NCBI GenBank assembly: GCA_904501775.1 | Contig: CAJGCJ010000001.1 | Coordinates: forward strand, 1 to 55,441 | Length of the DNA stretch: 55,441 bases | Direction of reading: 5' to 3' | From: an uncultured Bacteroidaceae bacterium | GTDB taxonomy: Bacteria; Bacteroidota; Bacteroidia; Bacteroidales; Bacteroidaceae | Shown here: positions 1 through 7,994 of the stretch, piece by piece | Layout of the letters: each line of letters starts with the position of its first letter | Numbering within the stretch: the first letter of the stretch is position 1 | The notes under the pieces: generated by a model | What the model was told of the DNA's origin: nothing | Database searches by the model: none | What the model saw: the letters and a program-made list of their open reading frames with translations, nothing else | Translations under genes and position numbers: made by a program

Positions 1-553
1 AACAAGCATTGGAGATCAGGCGTTCCAATTTTGCAACGGACTTACAAGCATTGCAATAGGCAACAGCGTAACAAGCATTGGAAATTTTGCGTTCAGTGAA
101 TGCACCGGACTTACAAGCATTGAAATCCCCAACAGCATAACAAGCATTGGAGATTGGGCGTTCAGTTTTTGCCACGGACTTACAAGCATTGTAATAGGCA
201 ATAGCATAACAAGCATTGGAGATTATGCGTTCTATGGCTCCAATAATATCTTTGAAATAAAGATTGGTTTAAAGGAGGCAATTTCTGCAAGTGAAACTAT
301 ATTCAGCGAAACAGCCTATAATAATGCTTGTTTGTATGTACCTGTTGGTAGTAAGGATTCTTACGCCAAGACATCGCCTTGGAGCTATTTTGATATCAAG
401 GAGATGGACTTTACCGGTATTGAGAATGTGTTTGACGATATAAAAGGCGAGAATGGAAATACAAAAACTATTTACAACCTCAATGGCGGCGCAGTTGAAA
501 ATCCCACAAACGGCATTTACATCATCAATGGCAAAAAGGTGCTTGTAAAGTAA
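1..553 (+). CDS. BspA-like leucine-rich repeat surface protein, C-terminal part
   Basis: The reading frame is open from base 2 to the stop at 551-553, so this is the 3' end of a gene that begins outside the window. It holds three complete 23-residue repeats of the form TSIGxxAFxxCxGLTSIxIxNS plus a partial fourth, which is the LRR_5/BspA type found in exported Bacteroidales and oral-bacterial proteins. After the repeats come a non-repeat spacer and a C-terminal tail with YNLNG, NPTNGIYIINGKK and a basic end. That tail resembles the type A C-terminal sorting signal of type IX secretion substrates. Export to the cell surface is therefore inferred; the ligand is unknown. No other function can be read from this fragment. 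Confidence 0.85.
   Translation, partial: TSIGDQAFQFCNGLTSIAIGNSVTSIGNFAFSECTGLTSIEIPNSITSIGDWAFSFCHGLTSIVIGNSITSIGDYAFYGSNNIFEIKIGLKEAISASETIFSETAYNNACLYVPVGSKDSYAKTSPWSYFDIKEMDFTGIENVFDDIKGENGNTKTIYNLNGGAVENPTNGIYIINGKKVLVK
2..238 (+). repeat. 69-base tandem repeats inside the BspA-like gene
   Basis: Units begin at 2, 71, 140 and 209, each with acaagcattgga, giving an exact 69-base period (23 codons). The first three are complete and the fourth is broken off near 238. Similarity at DNA level is high in the framework and lower at the variable codons, as expected for a repeat that can expand or shrink by recombination. Confidence 0.85.
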
Positions 554-569
554 TTGATATATATTTCAT

Positions 570-612
570 AATATTGTTCCCCACGCAAAGCGCAGGGAAC
601 AATATTTTTTGA
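570..612 (+). terminator. Intrinsic terminator after the BspA-like gene
   Basis: Arms 570-581 and 595-606 are a perfect inverted repeat (aatattgttccc / gggaacaatatt) with a 13-base loop, followed by a run of T. It lies 17 bases after the stop codon. Confidence 0.8.
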
Positions 613-769
613 AACAAGCATCATTTGAAATAAAAGGCGAGAAACGATTCAACAAAGAGGGCGTTGTAGAGTTCTACACATGCCTTCATCATCAAAGGCC
701 TATCCGTTAACACCGGAGAAGAAAGCAGAATTTTACAGAACCATGTTGACTGATGAAAGAATCCTATAA
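609..769 (+). pseudogene. Possible decayed coding remnant, family unknown
   Basis: Two partly overlapping frames look protein-like but neither is a whole gene. One runs from about 609 to a stop at 708-710 and includes FEIKGEKRFNKEGVVEFYT. The other, shifted by one frame, runs from ATG 680 to TAA 767-769 and reads MPSSSKAYPLTPEKKAEFY followed by a short tail. The join would fit one frameshifted C-terminus. A 14-base string (ataaaaggcgagaa) is shared with the BspA-like gene at 440-453, in the same reading phase. The parent family was not recognised, and this could also be chance coding-like sequence. Confidence 0.35.
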
Positions 770-801
770 TCTATTGTCAAATAGAAAATCTGTTTCATAT
801 A

Positions 802-839
802 TACAACAATCGGGCAACTAAGGTTGCCCGATTGTTGTA
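802..839 (-). terminator. Long hairpin just past the tRNA 3' end
   Basis: Arms 802-818 and 823-839 pair perfectly over 17 base pairs with the loop taag. On the minus strand it begins at the last bases of the tRNA. There is no clean T run directly after it on either strand, so termination is an inference from position; it could equally be a 3' processing or stability element. Confidence 0.5.
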
Positions 840-909
840 CTCCCGACGAGAATCGAACTCGTATCTTAGCTTTAGGAGAGCCACATTCTATCCATTGAAC
901 TACGAGAGC
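838..909 (-). tRNA. tRNA-Arg (anticodon CCT)
   Basis: On the minus strand the acceptor arms GCTCTCG and CGGGAGT pair over seven positions, two of them G-T wobbles. The D arm is GTTC/GAAT. The anticodon stem TGGCT/AGCTA encloses the loop CTCCTAA, which gives anticodon CCT (reads AGG, arginine). The T arm is ACGAG/CTCGT with loop TTCGAAT. The discriminator base is A, and CCA is not encoded. All cloverleaf parts have standard lengths. Confidence 0.95.
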
Positions 910-948
910 AGAAACTCAAAATCTACCGATAATTGAGATTTTCGACTG

Positions 949-956
949 CGAAGATA
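949..956 (-). promoter_or_regulatory. Candidate -7 box for tRNA-Arg
   Basis: TATCTTCG on the minus strand, about 40 bases upstream of the tRNA 5' end. It matches the Bacteroidetes TAnnTTTG box except for C at the seventh position, a variant seen repeatedly in this window. Confidence 0.55.
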
Positions 957-1150
957 GCACATCTTTTACAAAAATACGAAACTTATTTTCACTATTTTTC
1001 GAAAGTGCAATACGAAACAGGTCTCATTTGCCTATTGCAGACATTGTAATTCTGACAAACAGTTCTATTTATCGCAAAGGACAACCACCGGCAACTGTTA
1101 TAAACACTTAAAACTTAAGCCACAAACAAGATATTACCACACAAAATAGT

Positions 1151-1158
1151 TATCTTCG
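1151..1158 (+). promoter_or_regulatory. Candidate -7 box for the TPR gene
   Basis: TATCTTCG, 17 bases before the ATG at 1176. It is the TTCG form of the Bacteroidetes TAnnTTTG box. The leader would be very short. Confidence 0.55.
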
Positions 1159-1175
1159 CAACAAAACAAAAAGAG

Positions 1176-2003
1176 ATGAAACGTATATTAGCGATACTAT
1201 CCATAATATGTTGTGCCACAGGCATATTGGCACAGGAGTATGATCGGTTGTTTGCACAAGGTGCACAAAATATCGAAGACAAGCACTACACACAGGCCAT
1301 CGGCTGTTTCCAAAAAGCAATTGCCCTTGAACCCGAGAATAGTATGAACGAGTATGCCTACAGCAACATGGCTTTTGCACAATGGGTTACAGGCAACAGC
1401 GCAGATGCAATAAAGTCGTATACACAGGCTCTTGAGATAAACCCCAATTCGATATCCATACTGCAACAACGCGCCCGAGTGTTCATTGAGAGCGACAACA
1501 ACGACGGCGCTTTGGCCGACTACAACAGGATTCTACAAATTGAGCCACGCAACGCTCACGCACTCTTCATGAGAGCATACATCTATGGTGCAAAAGAGGA
1601 GTACCAGAAAGCCTACAGCGACTACAATACACTGCTTTCGGTTGAGCCACGCAACAACAAGGCACGGCTCTCACTGGCTCTCTTATACCACAAGGCAAAG
1701 AGAGTCAATGACGCGCTTATGCTCGTTGGACTGCTGATAGACGACGAGCCCGAAAACGGCGAATATTACTATGCACGATGCAACATTGAAATGAGCGAAG
1801 GCCAGACATCGCTCGCACTCATGGACATAGAAAAAGCCATTGAACTTGCACCCGAAAATACGACATATTTAGTAACTGCAGCACAGTTGATGCTCGCCGA
1901 AGGAAAGAGACAGCAGGCACGTGCGCTACTCGACAAAGCTATCGGTTTAGGACACGACAGAAACGAGATTTCTGACATTTATCGCCGCTGCACAGCCAAA
2001 TAA
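1176..2003 (+). CDS. Exported tetratricopeptide repeat protein
   Basis: A 275-residue protein with an N-terminal signal peptide (basic MKR, hydrophobic stretch, likely cleavage after GILA at about residue 19). The remainder is TPR-like helical pairs: repeats with the A-L-P-N/E-N signature occur at about residues 36-70, 73-105, 107-138, 141-173 and 209-240. TPR arrays bind peptides or partner proteins; no catalytic residues are visible. It is most likely periplasmic or outer-membrane associated, with unknown partners. The gene stands alone with its own candidate promoter, with about 100 bases to the next gene. Confidence 0.8.
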   Translation: MKRILAILSIICCATGILAQEYDRLFAQGAQNIEDKHYTQAIGCFQKAIALEPENSMNEYAYSNMAFAQWVTGNSADAIKSYTQALEINPNSISILQQRARVFIESDNNDGALADYNRILQIEPRNAHALFMRAYIYGAKEEYQKAYSDYNTLLSVEPRNNKARLSLALLYHKAKRVNDALMLVGLLIDDEPENGEYYYARCNIEMSEGQTSLALMDIEKAIELAPENTTYLVTAAQLMLAEGKRQQARALLDKAIGLGHDRNEISDIYRRCTAK

Positions 2004-2070
2004 AGCAGTTCTACAGCTATAAGAATGTTATTTTTCTCTTAACAAATGCAGATATTGTAAAATATTATCG

Positions 2071-2078
2071 TATATTTG
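2071..2078 (+). promoter_or_regulatory. Candidate -7 box for the AraC-type gene
   Basis: TATATTTG is an exact TAnnTTTG match, 27 bases before the ATG at 2105. Confidence 0.6.
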
Positions 2079-2104
2079 GGCAACATTGGAAAATAACAAA
2101 AAAA

Positions 2105-2539
2105 ATGACTGAAAAAAGTAACAATACCCCTTACAACATAAAGGAGAAAAAAGAGAAAAACGCAGCATACCGTTCGCTCATAAGAGCAGAGTTGGCAGAT
2201 GAATTGTACGATAAGATTCTAAACATAATTGTTGTTGAAAAGAAGTATCGCGACAAGGATATTTCAGCAAAAGGATTGGCTGTTGAGCTTAAGACCAATA
2301 CCAGATATATCTCGGCGGTTATAAACTCAAGATTCAACACCAACTTCTCGTGCCTTGTTAACGAGTATCGTATCAAAGAGGCACTTCACCGCATGAAAGA
2401 CAAGAGATATGCCAACATGACAATCGAAGAGATTGGCGACTCGGTGGGATTTGCAAACAGACAATCTTTCTACGCTTCGTTCTACCGCATTATGGGAGAG
2501 ACACCAAACAGCTACCGTAAAAGGAACAACGGGAAGTAG
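2105..2539 (+). CDS. Minimal AraC/XylS-type DNA-binding protein
   Basis: A 144-residue protein consisting almost only of an AraC-type double helix-turn-helix. The first HTH lies at about residues 58-80 (SAKGLAVELKTNTRYISAVI). The second lies at about 104-140 and contains the family signature IEEIGDSVGFANRQSFYASF followed by GETPNSYRK. The first 40 residues are lysine-rich and too short to be a ligand-binding domain. In Bacteroidetes such HTH domains are often fused to sensor kinases; here the protein is free-standing. It probably acts as a transcription regulator; targets are not visible. The next gene begins 21 bases downstream, so the two are likely co-transcribed. Confidence 0.8.
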   Translation: MTEKSNNTPYNIKEKKEKNAAYRSLIRAELADELYDKILNIIVVEKKYRDKDISAKGLAVELKTNTRYISAVINSRFNTNFSCLVNEYRIKEALHRMKDKRYANMTIEEIGDSVGFANRQSFYASFYRIMGETPNSYRKRNNGK

Positions 2540-2560
2540 AGATTGCAGCCCAAAGGAACA

Positions 2561-3181
2561 ATGGACATACACAGCACAATACTCGACATAAAAAAGAGTC
2601 TGCGCCTGTCGATGAATGGAGTGGTATCGACGCTGCAGCGCAGGCAGGGACTCGACTACAAAATAAATTTCGGAGTTGAGATACCCAGAATAAAGAGTAT
2701 AGCATCGGAATACGAGCAGAACAGGGAACTCTCTTTGGCACTATGGAGAGAGAACATACGCGAGTGCCGCATACTTGCAATATTCATTATGCCGGCAGAT
2801 GAATTTACAGCCGAAGATGCAAGGAAATGGATTGACACCGTTTCGTACACCGAACTTGCCGACCACCTGTCGATGAATCTGCTATGCAATATCCCCGGTG
2901 CTGCAACACTTGCTACCGAATGCTTGAAAGAGAGCGCAATGCTAAGCCTCTACTGCGGGTACATGACCCTATCGCACCTGCTGCGGAGAGGCGTAACATT
3001 GAGCGAGGATGAAGAGAAGAATTTCTTACAGGCTGCCGACAAGGTGTTGGCTGCCGACAACTGCAGCAGCGTGATACAGAGATGTGCCTACAATGCCGTG
3101 TCAAAATATATCGACAACGACACTGAGCGTAACCACCCCATTGCAATGCACTACGGTAACATAAAACACTTTTTTAGATAA
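2561..3181 (+). CDS. AlkD-like DNA alkylation repair protein
   Basis: A 206-residue, all-helical protein that resembles the DNA alkylation repair (AlkD/COG4912) family, whose HEAT-like repeats flip or expose alkylated bases for excision. Visible family features are FGVEIPRIKSIA, then a helix with LALWRENIRECRILA (about residues 50-70), and repeated helical pairs rich in alanine. The ATG at 2561 is preferred over an in-frame TTG at 2543 because aaagga lies just upstream. The normal catalytic tryptophan/aspartate positions could not be assigned with confidence, so activity is uncertain. It follows the AraC-type gene closely, which would suit an adaptive-response pair, though that is inference. 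Confidence 0.65.
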   Translation: MDIHSTILDIKKSLRLSMNGVVSTLQRRQGLDYKINFGVEIPRIKSIASEYEQNRELSLALWRENIRECRILAIFIMPADEFTAEDARKWIDTVSYTELADHLSMNLLCNIPGAATLATECLKESAMLSLYCGYMTLSHLLRRGVTLSEDEEKNFLQAADKVLAADNCSSVIQRCAYNAVSKYIDNDTERNHPIAMHYGNIKHFFR

Positions 3182-3230
3182 ATTTCAATAAAAACCTACA
3201 CACTGCATATATTATTTATAAAAAAAGAGA

Positions 3231-3238
3231 TAACTTTG
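3231..3238 (+). promoter_or_regulatory. Candidate -7 box for the Fur-family gene
   Basis: TAACTTTG is an exact TAnnTTTG match, 16 bases before the ATG at 3254. Confidence 0.6.
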
Positions 3239-3253
3239 TAACAGACAAGCCCG

Positions 3254-3727
3254 ATGGACAGCACTAAGATAGAAGAGACTGTAAAACAGTTGTTTGCCGA
3301 TTACCTTAAAAGCAACAAACTGCGTAACACCCCCGAGCGTAACGCTATTCTAAGTGCAATATACTCCATTGAAGGATGTTTCGACATAGAGACACTGCTT
3401 ACATATCTCGAAGAGAAGAAGAAATTCAGGGTAAGTCGTGCCACTGTGTATAACACAATAGCATTGTTGACAAACGCAAATCTGGTGATACACCACCAGT
3501 TCGGCAGCGAGTCGAAATATGAGAGATGCTATGGTTACGAGAAGAGTTATGCCGTATGCACACAATGCAACAAGGTAACTGAGATAAAGAACATAAAGCT
3601 GAAGGATAATATAAGCAACAGTATAAAGAAATTTCATCTCACACACTACTCGCTCTACGTCTACGGACTATGCGACAAATGTATGCGCACCATAAGACGA
3701 CGCAAGCAGAAGAGTGGCAAACAATAA
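3254..3727 (+). CDS. Fur-family transcriptional regulator
   Basis: A 157-residue protein of the Fur/Zur/PerR superfamily. A winged helix occupies about residues 1-85, with the recognition region VSRATVYNTIALL (about 60-72). The dimerisation domain follows. Two structural zinc CxxC pairs are present (C102/C105 and C140/C143). The usual histidine-rich metal-sensing motif is reduced: HH at 80-81 is kept, but the typical HHH and HxH cluster after it is not obvious. The sensed signal therefore cannot be assigned. It lies directly upstream of purA with a 25-base gap and is probably co-transcribed; the purine gene may simply be a neighbour rather than a target. Confidence 0.85.
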   Translation: MDSTKIEETVKQLFADYLKSNKLRNTPERNAILSAIYSIEGCFDIETLLTYLEEKKKFRVSRATVYNTIALLTNANLVIHHQFGSESKYERCYGYEKSYAVCTQCNKVTEIKNIKLKDNISNSIKKFHLTHYSLYVYGLCDKCMRTIRRRKQKSGKQ

Positions 3728-3752
3728 TTCAGGAAGAATAAAAAGATACAAT

Positions 3753-5021
3753 ATGAAAAAGAACATTGACGTACTATTAGGTCTACAATGGGGCGACGAG
3801 GGTAAAGGAAAGATTGTTGACGTACTTACACCCAAATACGATGTTGTGGCACGTTTCCAAGGAGGTCCCAATGCAGGACACACGCTGGAATTCGGTGGCA
3901 AGAAGTTTGTATTGCGTTCCATCCCTTCGGGAATATTTCATGGCAACCAGATAAACATCATAGGAAACGGAGTAGTTCTTGACCCCGCTCTCTTCATGAG
4001 CGAGGCAGTGGAGCTTGAGAAAGCCGGCTACGACCTTAAGAAGAACCTCTACATCTCGAAAAAGGCACACCTTATACTCCCTACAGGACGCATTCTTGAT
4101 GCAGCATACGAGGCTGCCAAAGGCGACGCCAAGGTAGGTACTACAGGAAAAGGTATCGGCCCCACATACACCGACAAGATTAGCCGTAACGGATTGCGCG
4201 TAGGTGACATACTCGAGAACTTCGAAGCAAAATATGCACAGGCCAAGGCACGTCACGAGCAGATACTGAAAGACATGAAATTCAGCTACCAACTCGACGA
4301 AGTTGAGGCAACATGGCTCAAAGGTATAGAATATCTCAAGGAGTTCCGTCTGATAGACAGCGAGCAGATGGTGAACGACCTTATGAACGAGGGCAAGAGC
4401 GTCCTTGGCGAAGGAGCACAAGGCAGTATGCTCGACATCGACTTCGGAAGCTACCCCTTCGTAACATCATCGAACACAGTATGTGCCGGTGCATGTACAG
4501 GCTTAGGAATAGCACCCAACAGAATTGGCAACGTATACGGTATCATCAAGGCCTACTGTACACGTGTCGGTTCGGGCCCCTTCCCCACAGAGTTGTTCGA
4601 CGAGGATGGCAGGGAGATGCGCGACAGAGGTCACGAATATGGTGCTGTAACAGGCCGTGAGCGCCGTTGCGGTTGGATTGACCTTGTAATTCTCAAGTAC
4701 ACCATCATGGTAAACGGTGTCACACACCTTATACTTATGAAGAGTGACGTTCTCGACACATTCCCCACAATCAAGGCATGTGTGGCATACAAGAAGAACG
4801 GCGAGGAGATTAAGCACCTTCCCTATGACATCACAGATGTGGAGCCCGTCTACACCGAACTTAAGGGATGGCAGTGCGACCTCACAAAAATCACAAGAGA
4901 AGAGGACTTGCCACAGGAGTTCATTGACTACATCAAGTTCCTTGAGGAGCAGTTAGGAGTACCTGTAAAATATGTTTCAATAGGTCCCGATCGCGAACAG
5001 ACCATCACTCGCAACATCTGA
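3753..5021 (+). CDS. purA: Adenylosuccinate synthetase
   Basis: A 422-residue protein that makes adenylosuccinate from IMP and aspartate with GTP, the first committed step to AMP, in the cytoplasm. The catalytic loop GDEGKGK (D15) and the AGHT motif (H43) are both intact, and the IMP-binding and GTP-binding regions read normally. Length matches the family. The ATG at 3753 is chosen because translation from there begins MKKNIDVLLGLQWGDEGKG, as in homologues; an in-frame ATG at 3714 would overlap the Fur-family gene. It is followed by a hairpin terminator at 5050-5088. Confidence 0.97.
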   Translation: MKKNIDVLLGLQWGDEGKGKIVDVLTPKYDVVARFQGGPNAGHTLEFGGKKFVLRSIPSGIFHGNQINIIGNGVVLDPALFMSEAVELEKAGYDLKKNLYISKKAHLILPTGRILDAAYEAAKGDAKVGTTGKGIGPTYTDKISRNGLRVGDILENFEAKYAQAKARHEQILKDMKFSYQLDEVEATWLKGIEYLKEFRLIDSEQMVNDLMNEGKSVLGEGAQGSMLDIDFGSYPFVTSSNTVCAGACTGLGIAPNRIGNVYGIIKAYCTRVGSGPFPTELFDEDGREMRDRGHEYGAVTGRERRCGWIDLVILKYTIMVNGVTHLILMKSDVLDTFPTIKACVAYKKNGEEIKHLPYDITDVEPVYTELKGWQCDLTKITREEDLPQEFIDYIKFLEEQLGVPVKYVSIGPDREQTITRNI

Positions 5022-5049
5022 TAGAGTGCAAGCAACATAACAAAAAAAC

Positions 5050-5090
5050 AAACGTGTCGGGCAACCCTTATGGTTATCGGCACGTTTTAT
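5050..5090 (+). terminator. Intrinsic terminator after purA
   Basis: An imperfect stem pairs about 5050-5066 with 5072-5087, with one small internal loop and a ttat apex, and ends in TTTT. Confidence 0.7.
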
Positions 5091-5113
5091 AATAAAAAGC
5101 AATACAATATAAA

Positions 5114-5875
5114 ATGAACATCTTATCAATTTTAGGAACATTTCTGCAAGTATCTTCGGGATATGCCACATACAGCAACGGTTCGGTAGGATACGACTAC
5201 TCGTACCTGATACTGTTTGCAGCAATCGCCATCGTAAGCTACATTGTACAGTGGAACTTGCAGAGCAAATTCAAGAGATTCTCACAGATGCCGCTTGGCA
5301 ACGGAATGACCGGACGCGATGTCGCAATAAAAATGCTGCACGACAATGGCATTTATGATGTAACAGTGACAAGCACTCCCGGACAGCTCACCGACCATTA
5401 TAACCCCACCGACAAGACCATCAACCTTAGCGAGGGCGTATACCGTTCGTCGAGCGTCGCAGCAGCAGCTGTTGCCGCACACGAGTGCGGACATGCCGTT
5501 CAACACGCCATGGCTTATGCACCGTTGACAATGCGCTCGAAGCTGGTACCGGTAGTATCATTCGCATCAAGCTGGATGACATGGATTCTACTCATAGGTA
5601 TTCTTACAGTACAGTCGTTCCCCGGAATATTATTGGCCGGCATTGTACTGTTTGCAATGACAACGCTGTTCAGTTTCGTAACACTTCCTGTTGAGATTGA
5701 CGCAAGCAAGCGTGCGCTGAAATGGCTATCATCGGCAGGCATTACAAACTACAGCAACCACTCGGCCGCAAGCAGCGCCCTGCGTTCGGCAGCATACACC
5801 TATGTAGTAGCAGCGCTCTCTTCATTGGCAACACTTATTTATTACATAATGATTTATTTAGGTCGACGCGACTAA
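5114..5875 (+). CDS. Membrane zinc metallopeptidase (Zn_peptidase_2 family)
   Basis: A 253-residue membrane protein of the YugP/Zn_peptidase_2 type. The zinc motif HECGH is at residues 123-127 (H123, E124, H127). Hydrophobic segments lie at about 31-47, 147-165, 168-190 and 226-246, so the active site sits next to the membrane. Family members are uncharacterised or loosely tied to membrane-protein quality control; the substrate is unknown. It is slightly longer than common relatives because of an N-terminal extension. It lies 21 bases upstream of hisS and is probably in the same transcript. Confidence 0.85.
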   Translation: MNILSILGTFLQVSSGYATYSNGSVGYDYSYLILFAAIAIVSYIVQWNLQSKFKRFSQMPLGNGMTGRDVAIKMLHDNGIYDVTVTSTPGQLTDHYNPTDKTINLSEGVYRSSSVAAAAVAAHECGHAVQHAMAYAPLTMRSKLVPVVSFASSWMTWILLIGILTVQSFPGILLAGIVLFAMTTLFSFVTLPVEIDASKRALKWLSSAGITNYSNHSAASSALRSAAYTYVVAALSSLATLIYYIMIYLGRRD

Positions 5876-5896
5876 AACAATAAAAAACAGAATAAA

Positions 5897-7261
5897 ATGG
5901 CAGCAAAACCATCGATACCAAAGGGAACACGCGACTTCTCACCCATTGAGATGTCGAAACGAAACTATATATTCAATACAATACGCAACGCATTCCATCT
6001 TTTCGGTTTCCAGCAGATTGAGACACCGGCAATGGAGAACCTGTCGACACTGATGGGTAAATATGGCGAAGAGGGCGACAAACTGTTGTTCAAGATTCAG
6101 AACTCGGGCGACTATTTCAGCAACCTCACCGACGAAGAGCTGTTGAGCCGAAATGCGGCCAAGCTCGCATCCAAATTCTGCGAGAAAGGACTCAGATACG
6201 ACCTTACCGTCCCCTTTGCACGCTATGTAGTGATGCACCGCGATGAATTGACTTTCCCCTTCAAGCGTTACCAGATTCAGCCCGTGTGGCGTGCCGACCG
6301 TCCGCAGAAAGGACGTTACCGCGAGTTCTACCAGTGTGATGCCGATGTAATCGGCAACAACTCACTGATGAACGAGGTGGAGCTCATACAGCTCATTGAC
6401 CATGTATTCGGCAAGCTGAACATCCGTGTAGCCATAAAACTGAACAACCGCAAGATTCTTGCAGGCATTGCCGAGGCTATAGGCGAGCCCGACAAGATTA
6501 TTGACATTACCGTTGCCATCGACAAGCTCGACAAGATAGGACTCGACGGTGTGGTAAACGAGCTCAAACAGAAAGGTATCAAGGACGAGGCTATAGACAA
6601 ACTGTTGCCCATATTGCAGTCACAGGGCGACAACAACGAGAAGCTCGCAACCATAGCAACAGTGCTGCAGGGCAATGCCATTGGCGAGAAGGGTGTTGAA
6701 GAGACAGATTTCATTCTAAAGACCGTAGCTGCAACAGGCATCAAGAGCACAGTAGAACTCGACCTTACACTTGCACGAGGCCTCAACTACTACACAGGAG
6801 CCATACTCGAAGTAAAAGCGCTTGATGTAGCAATAGGCAGCATAAGCGGTGGTGGACGCTACGATAACCTCACAGGTGTATTCGGTCTTGACGGCATGTC
6901 GGGAGTGGGAATATCATTCGGTGCCGACCGTATATACGATGTAATGAACCAGCTGGAGCTTTACCCCCAAGAGTCAATCATAACCACACAGATTATGTTT
7001 GTAAACTTTGGCGAGAAGGAGACACTACACTCATTGCAGCTTATTTCACAGATTCGTACCGAAGGAATATCGGCCGAGCTATACCCCAGTAGCGACAAGA
7101 TGAAAAAGCAGATGGGATATGCCAACAGCCATAATATCCCCTATGTTGCCATCATTGGCGAGAGCGAGATGAACGAGGGTACCATTACAGTAAAGAACAT
7201 GAACAGCGGCGAACAAAAGAGCCTTAACATAAACGAGCTCATTGCACTCCTTAAAGGATAA
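5897..7261 (+). CDS. hisS: Histidyl-tRNA synthetase
   Basis: A 454-residue class II synthetase that charges tRNA-His in the cytoplasm. Class II motif 2 is clear (KRYQIQPVWRADRPQKGRYREFYQCD, read here as the FKRYQ...FYQCDAD block), the histidine-specific block ARGLNYYTGAI is intact, and motif 3 includes SGGGRYDNL and GVGISFGADR. The C-terminal anticodon-binding domain (about 350-454) follows. The length is typical. The gene ends just before the shared palindromic terminator at 7277-7326. Confidence 0.97.
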   Translation: MAAKPSIPKGTRDFSPIEMSKRNYIFNTIRNAFHLFGFQQIETPAMENLSTLMGKYGEEGDKLLFKIQNSGDYFSNLTDEELLSRNAAKLASKFCEKGLRYDLTVPFARYVVMHRDELTFPFKRYQIQPVWRADRPQKGRYREFYQCDADVIGNNSLMNEVELIQLIDHVFGKLNIRVAIKLNNRKILAGIAEAIGEPDKIIDITVAIDKLDKIGLDGVVNELKQKGIKDEAIDKLLPILQSQGDNNEKLATIATVLQGNAIGEKGVEETDFILKTVAATGIKSTVELDLTLARGLNYYTGAILEVKALDVAIGSISGGGRYDNLTGVFGLDGMSGVGISFGADRIYDVMNQLELYPQESIITTQIMFVNFGEKETLHSLQLISQIRTEGISAELYPSSDKMKKQMGYANSHNIPYVAIIGESEMNEGTITVKNMNSGEQKSLNINELIALLKG

Positions 7262-7276
7262 GCATAAGCAAGTATC

Positions 7277-7326
7277 ATTATATCAGCCGTAGGTTGGAGC
7301 ATGCTCCAACCCACGGCTGATATAAT
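7277..7326. terminator. Bidirectional palindromic terminator between hisS and a lipoprotein gene
   Basis: Arms attatatcagccgt (7277-7290) and acggctgatataat (7313-7326) pair perfectly. An inner stem of ggttggagc with its complement around atgc extends the hairpin. It sits between two converging genes. Confidence 0.75.
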
Positions 7327-7370
7327 AGTATATTAGTTGCCCAATGGAAAGAGAACAATGAATGGTAGAA

Positions 7371-7766
7371 TCAATGCCACACACCGTGGTCGCCATCCAC
7401 TTTCCACGCACCATCGATGAGCAGCAGTTTCACCGTAATGACCATTTTCTGTCCCAACGGACCTATACCGCTTATCACAACCTCGGCATTGTCTTCGTTG
7501 ACAACCTCCCTCTCTATTGTATACGAAGGTATAAACCCTGCGGTTTTATCCTTATACTGCTTGGAGTTCACCGCAATATCAATCGTATTCTCAAAGACCT
7601 CGCGCTGCACCTCATCGGAGATATAGATATTCTCTTTTACAAACAGATTGTCGCCCGATGTTATAGCAGTGAATAGCTGCACTGCAACCTCACCGGGACT
7701 CTTCTGCGGGGGTTGATTACACGAGAACAGAAAAGAGAGCAACAAAAAATATATCACACGTTTCAT
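7371..7766 (-). CDS. DUF4878-like lipoprotein
   Basis: A 131-residue protein starting MKRVIYFLLLSFLFSCNQ, a signal peptide ending in a lipobox with the modified cysteine at about residue 16. The mature part begins with SPGEVAVQLFTAITSGD and ends in a beta-rich half with a terminal GAWKVDGD block, the pattern of DUF4878/NTF2-like lipoproteins. Function is unknown for the family. A longer in-frame ORF reaches 8006, but the ATG at 7766 is preferred because it creates the signal peptide and lies 38 bases after a good -7 box. It is transcribed divergently from menA. Confidence 0.75.
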   Translation of the reverse strand: MKRVIYFLLLSFLFSCNQPPQKSPGEVAVQLFTAITSGDNLFVKENIYISDEVQREVFENTIDIAVNSKQYKDKTAGFIPSYTIEREVVNEDNAEVVISGIGPLGQKMVITVKLLLIDGAWKVDGDHGVWH

Positions 7767-7804
7767 GGATTCCCTTTTTAGTATCAGTATGGTTTTATTC
7801 TGTG

Positions 7805-7812
7805 CGAATATA
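7805..7812 (-). promoter_or_regulatory. Candidate -7 box for the DUF4878 lipoprotein
   Basis: TATATTCG on the minus strand, the TTCG form of the Bacteroidetes box, 38 bases upstream of the ATG at 7766. It supports that start over longer alternatives. Confidence 0.55.
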
Positions 7813-7959
7813 CTAAAAACCCGACGCAGAACATAAACTTTGTCCCAATATTTCGCACAGCATATTGCATCAGACATAGGAGACACCGGGGAACAAGAAT
7901 ATTTGAGATAATTTTCTCTTATTTTTTTTATTAGACCTAACTTATTCACTTGTTTGTTA

Positions 7960-7967
7960 TACCTTTG
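7960..7967 (+). promoter_or_regulatory. Candidate -7 box for menA
   Basis: TACCTTTG is an exact TAnnTTTG match, 27 bases before the ATG at 7995. This excludes the longer in-frame start at 7950, which lies upstream of the box. Confidence 0.6.
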
Positions 7968-7994
7968 CATAAATATAACCAACATATAACAAAT

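Noticed and set aside
2..238. Regular repeats that could be mistaken for a CRISPR array
   Set aside because: The repeats are contiguous, 69 bases long, in frame and encode leucine-rich units; there are no unique spacers.
802..839. Hairpin as a phage attachment site
   Set aside because: No integrase or second copy of the tRNA 3' end was seen nearby.
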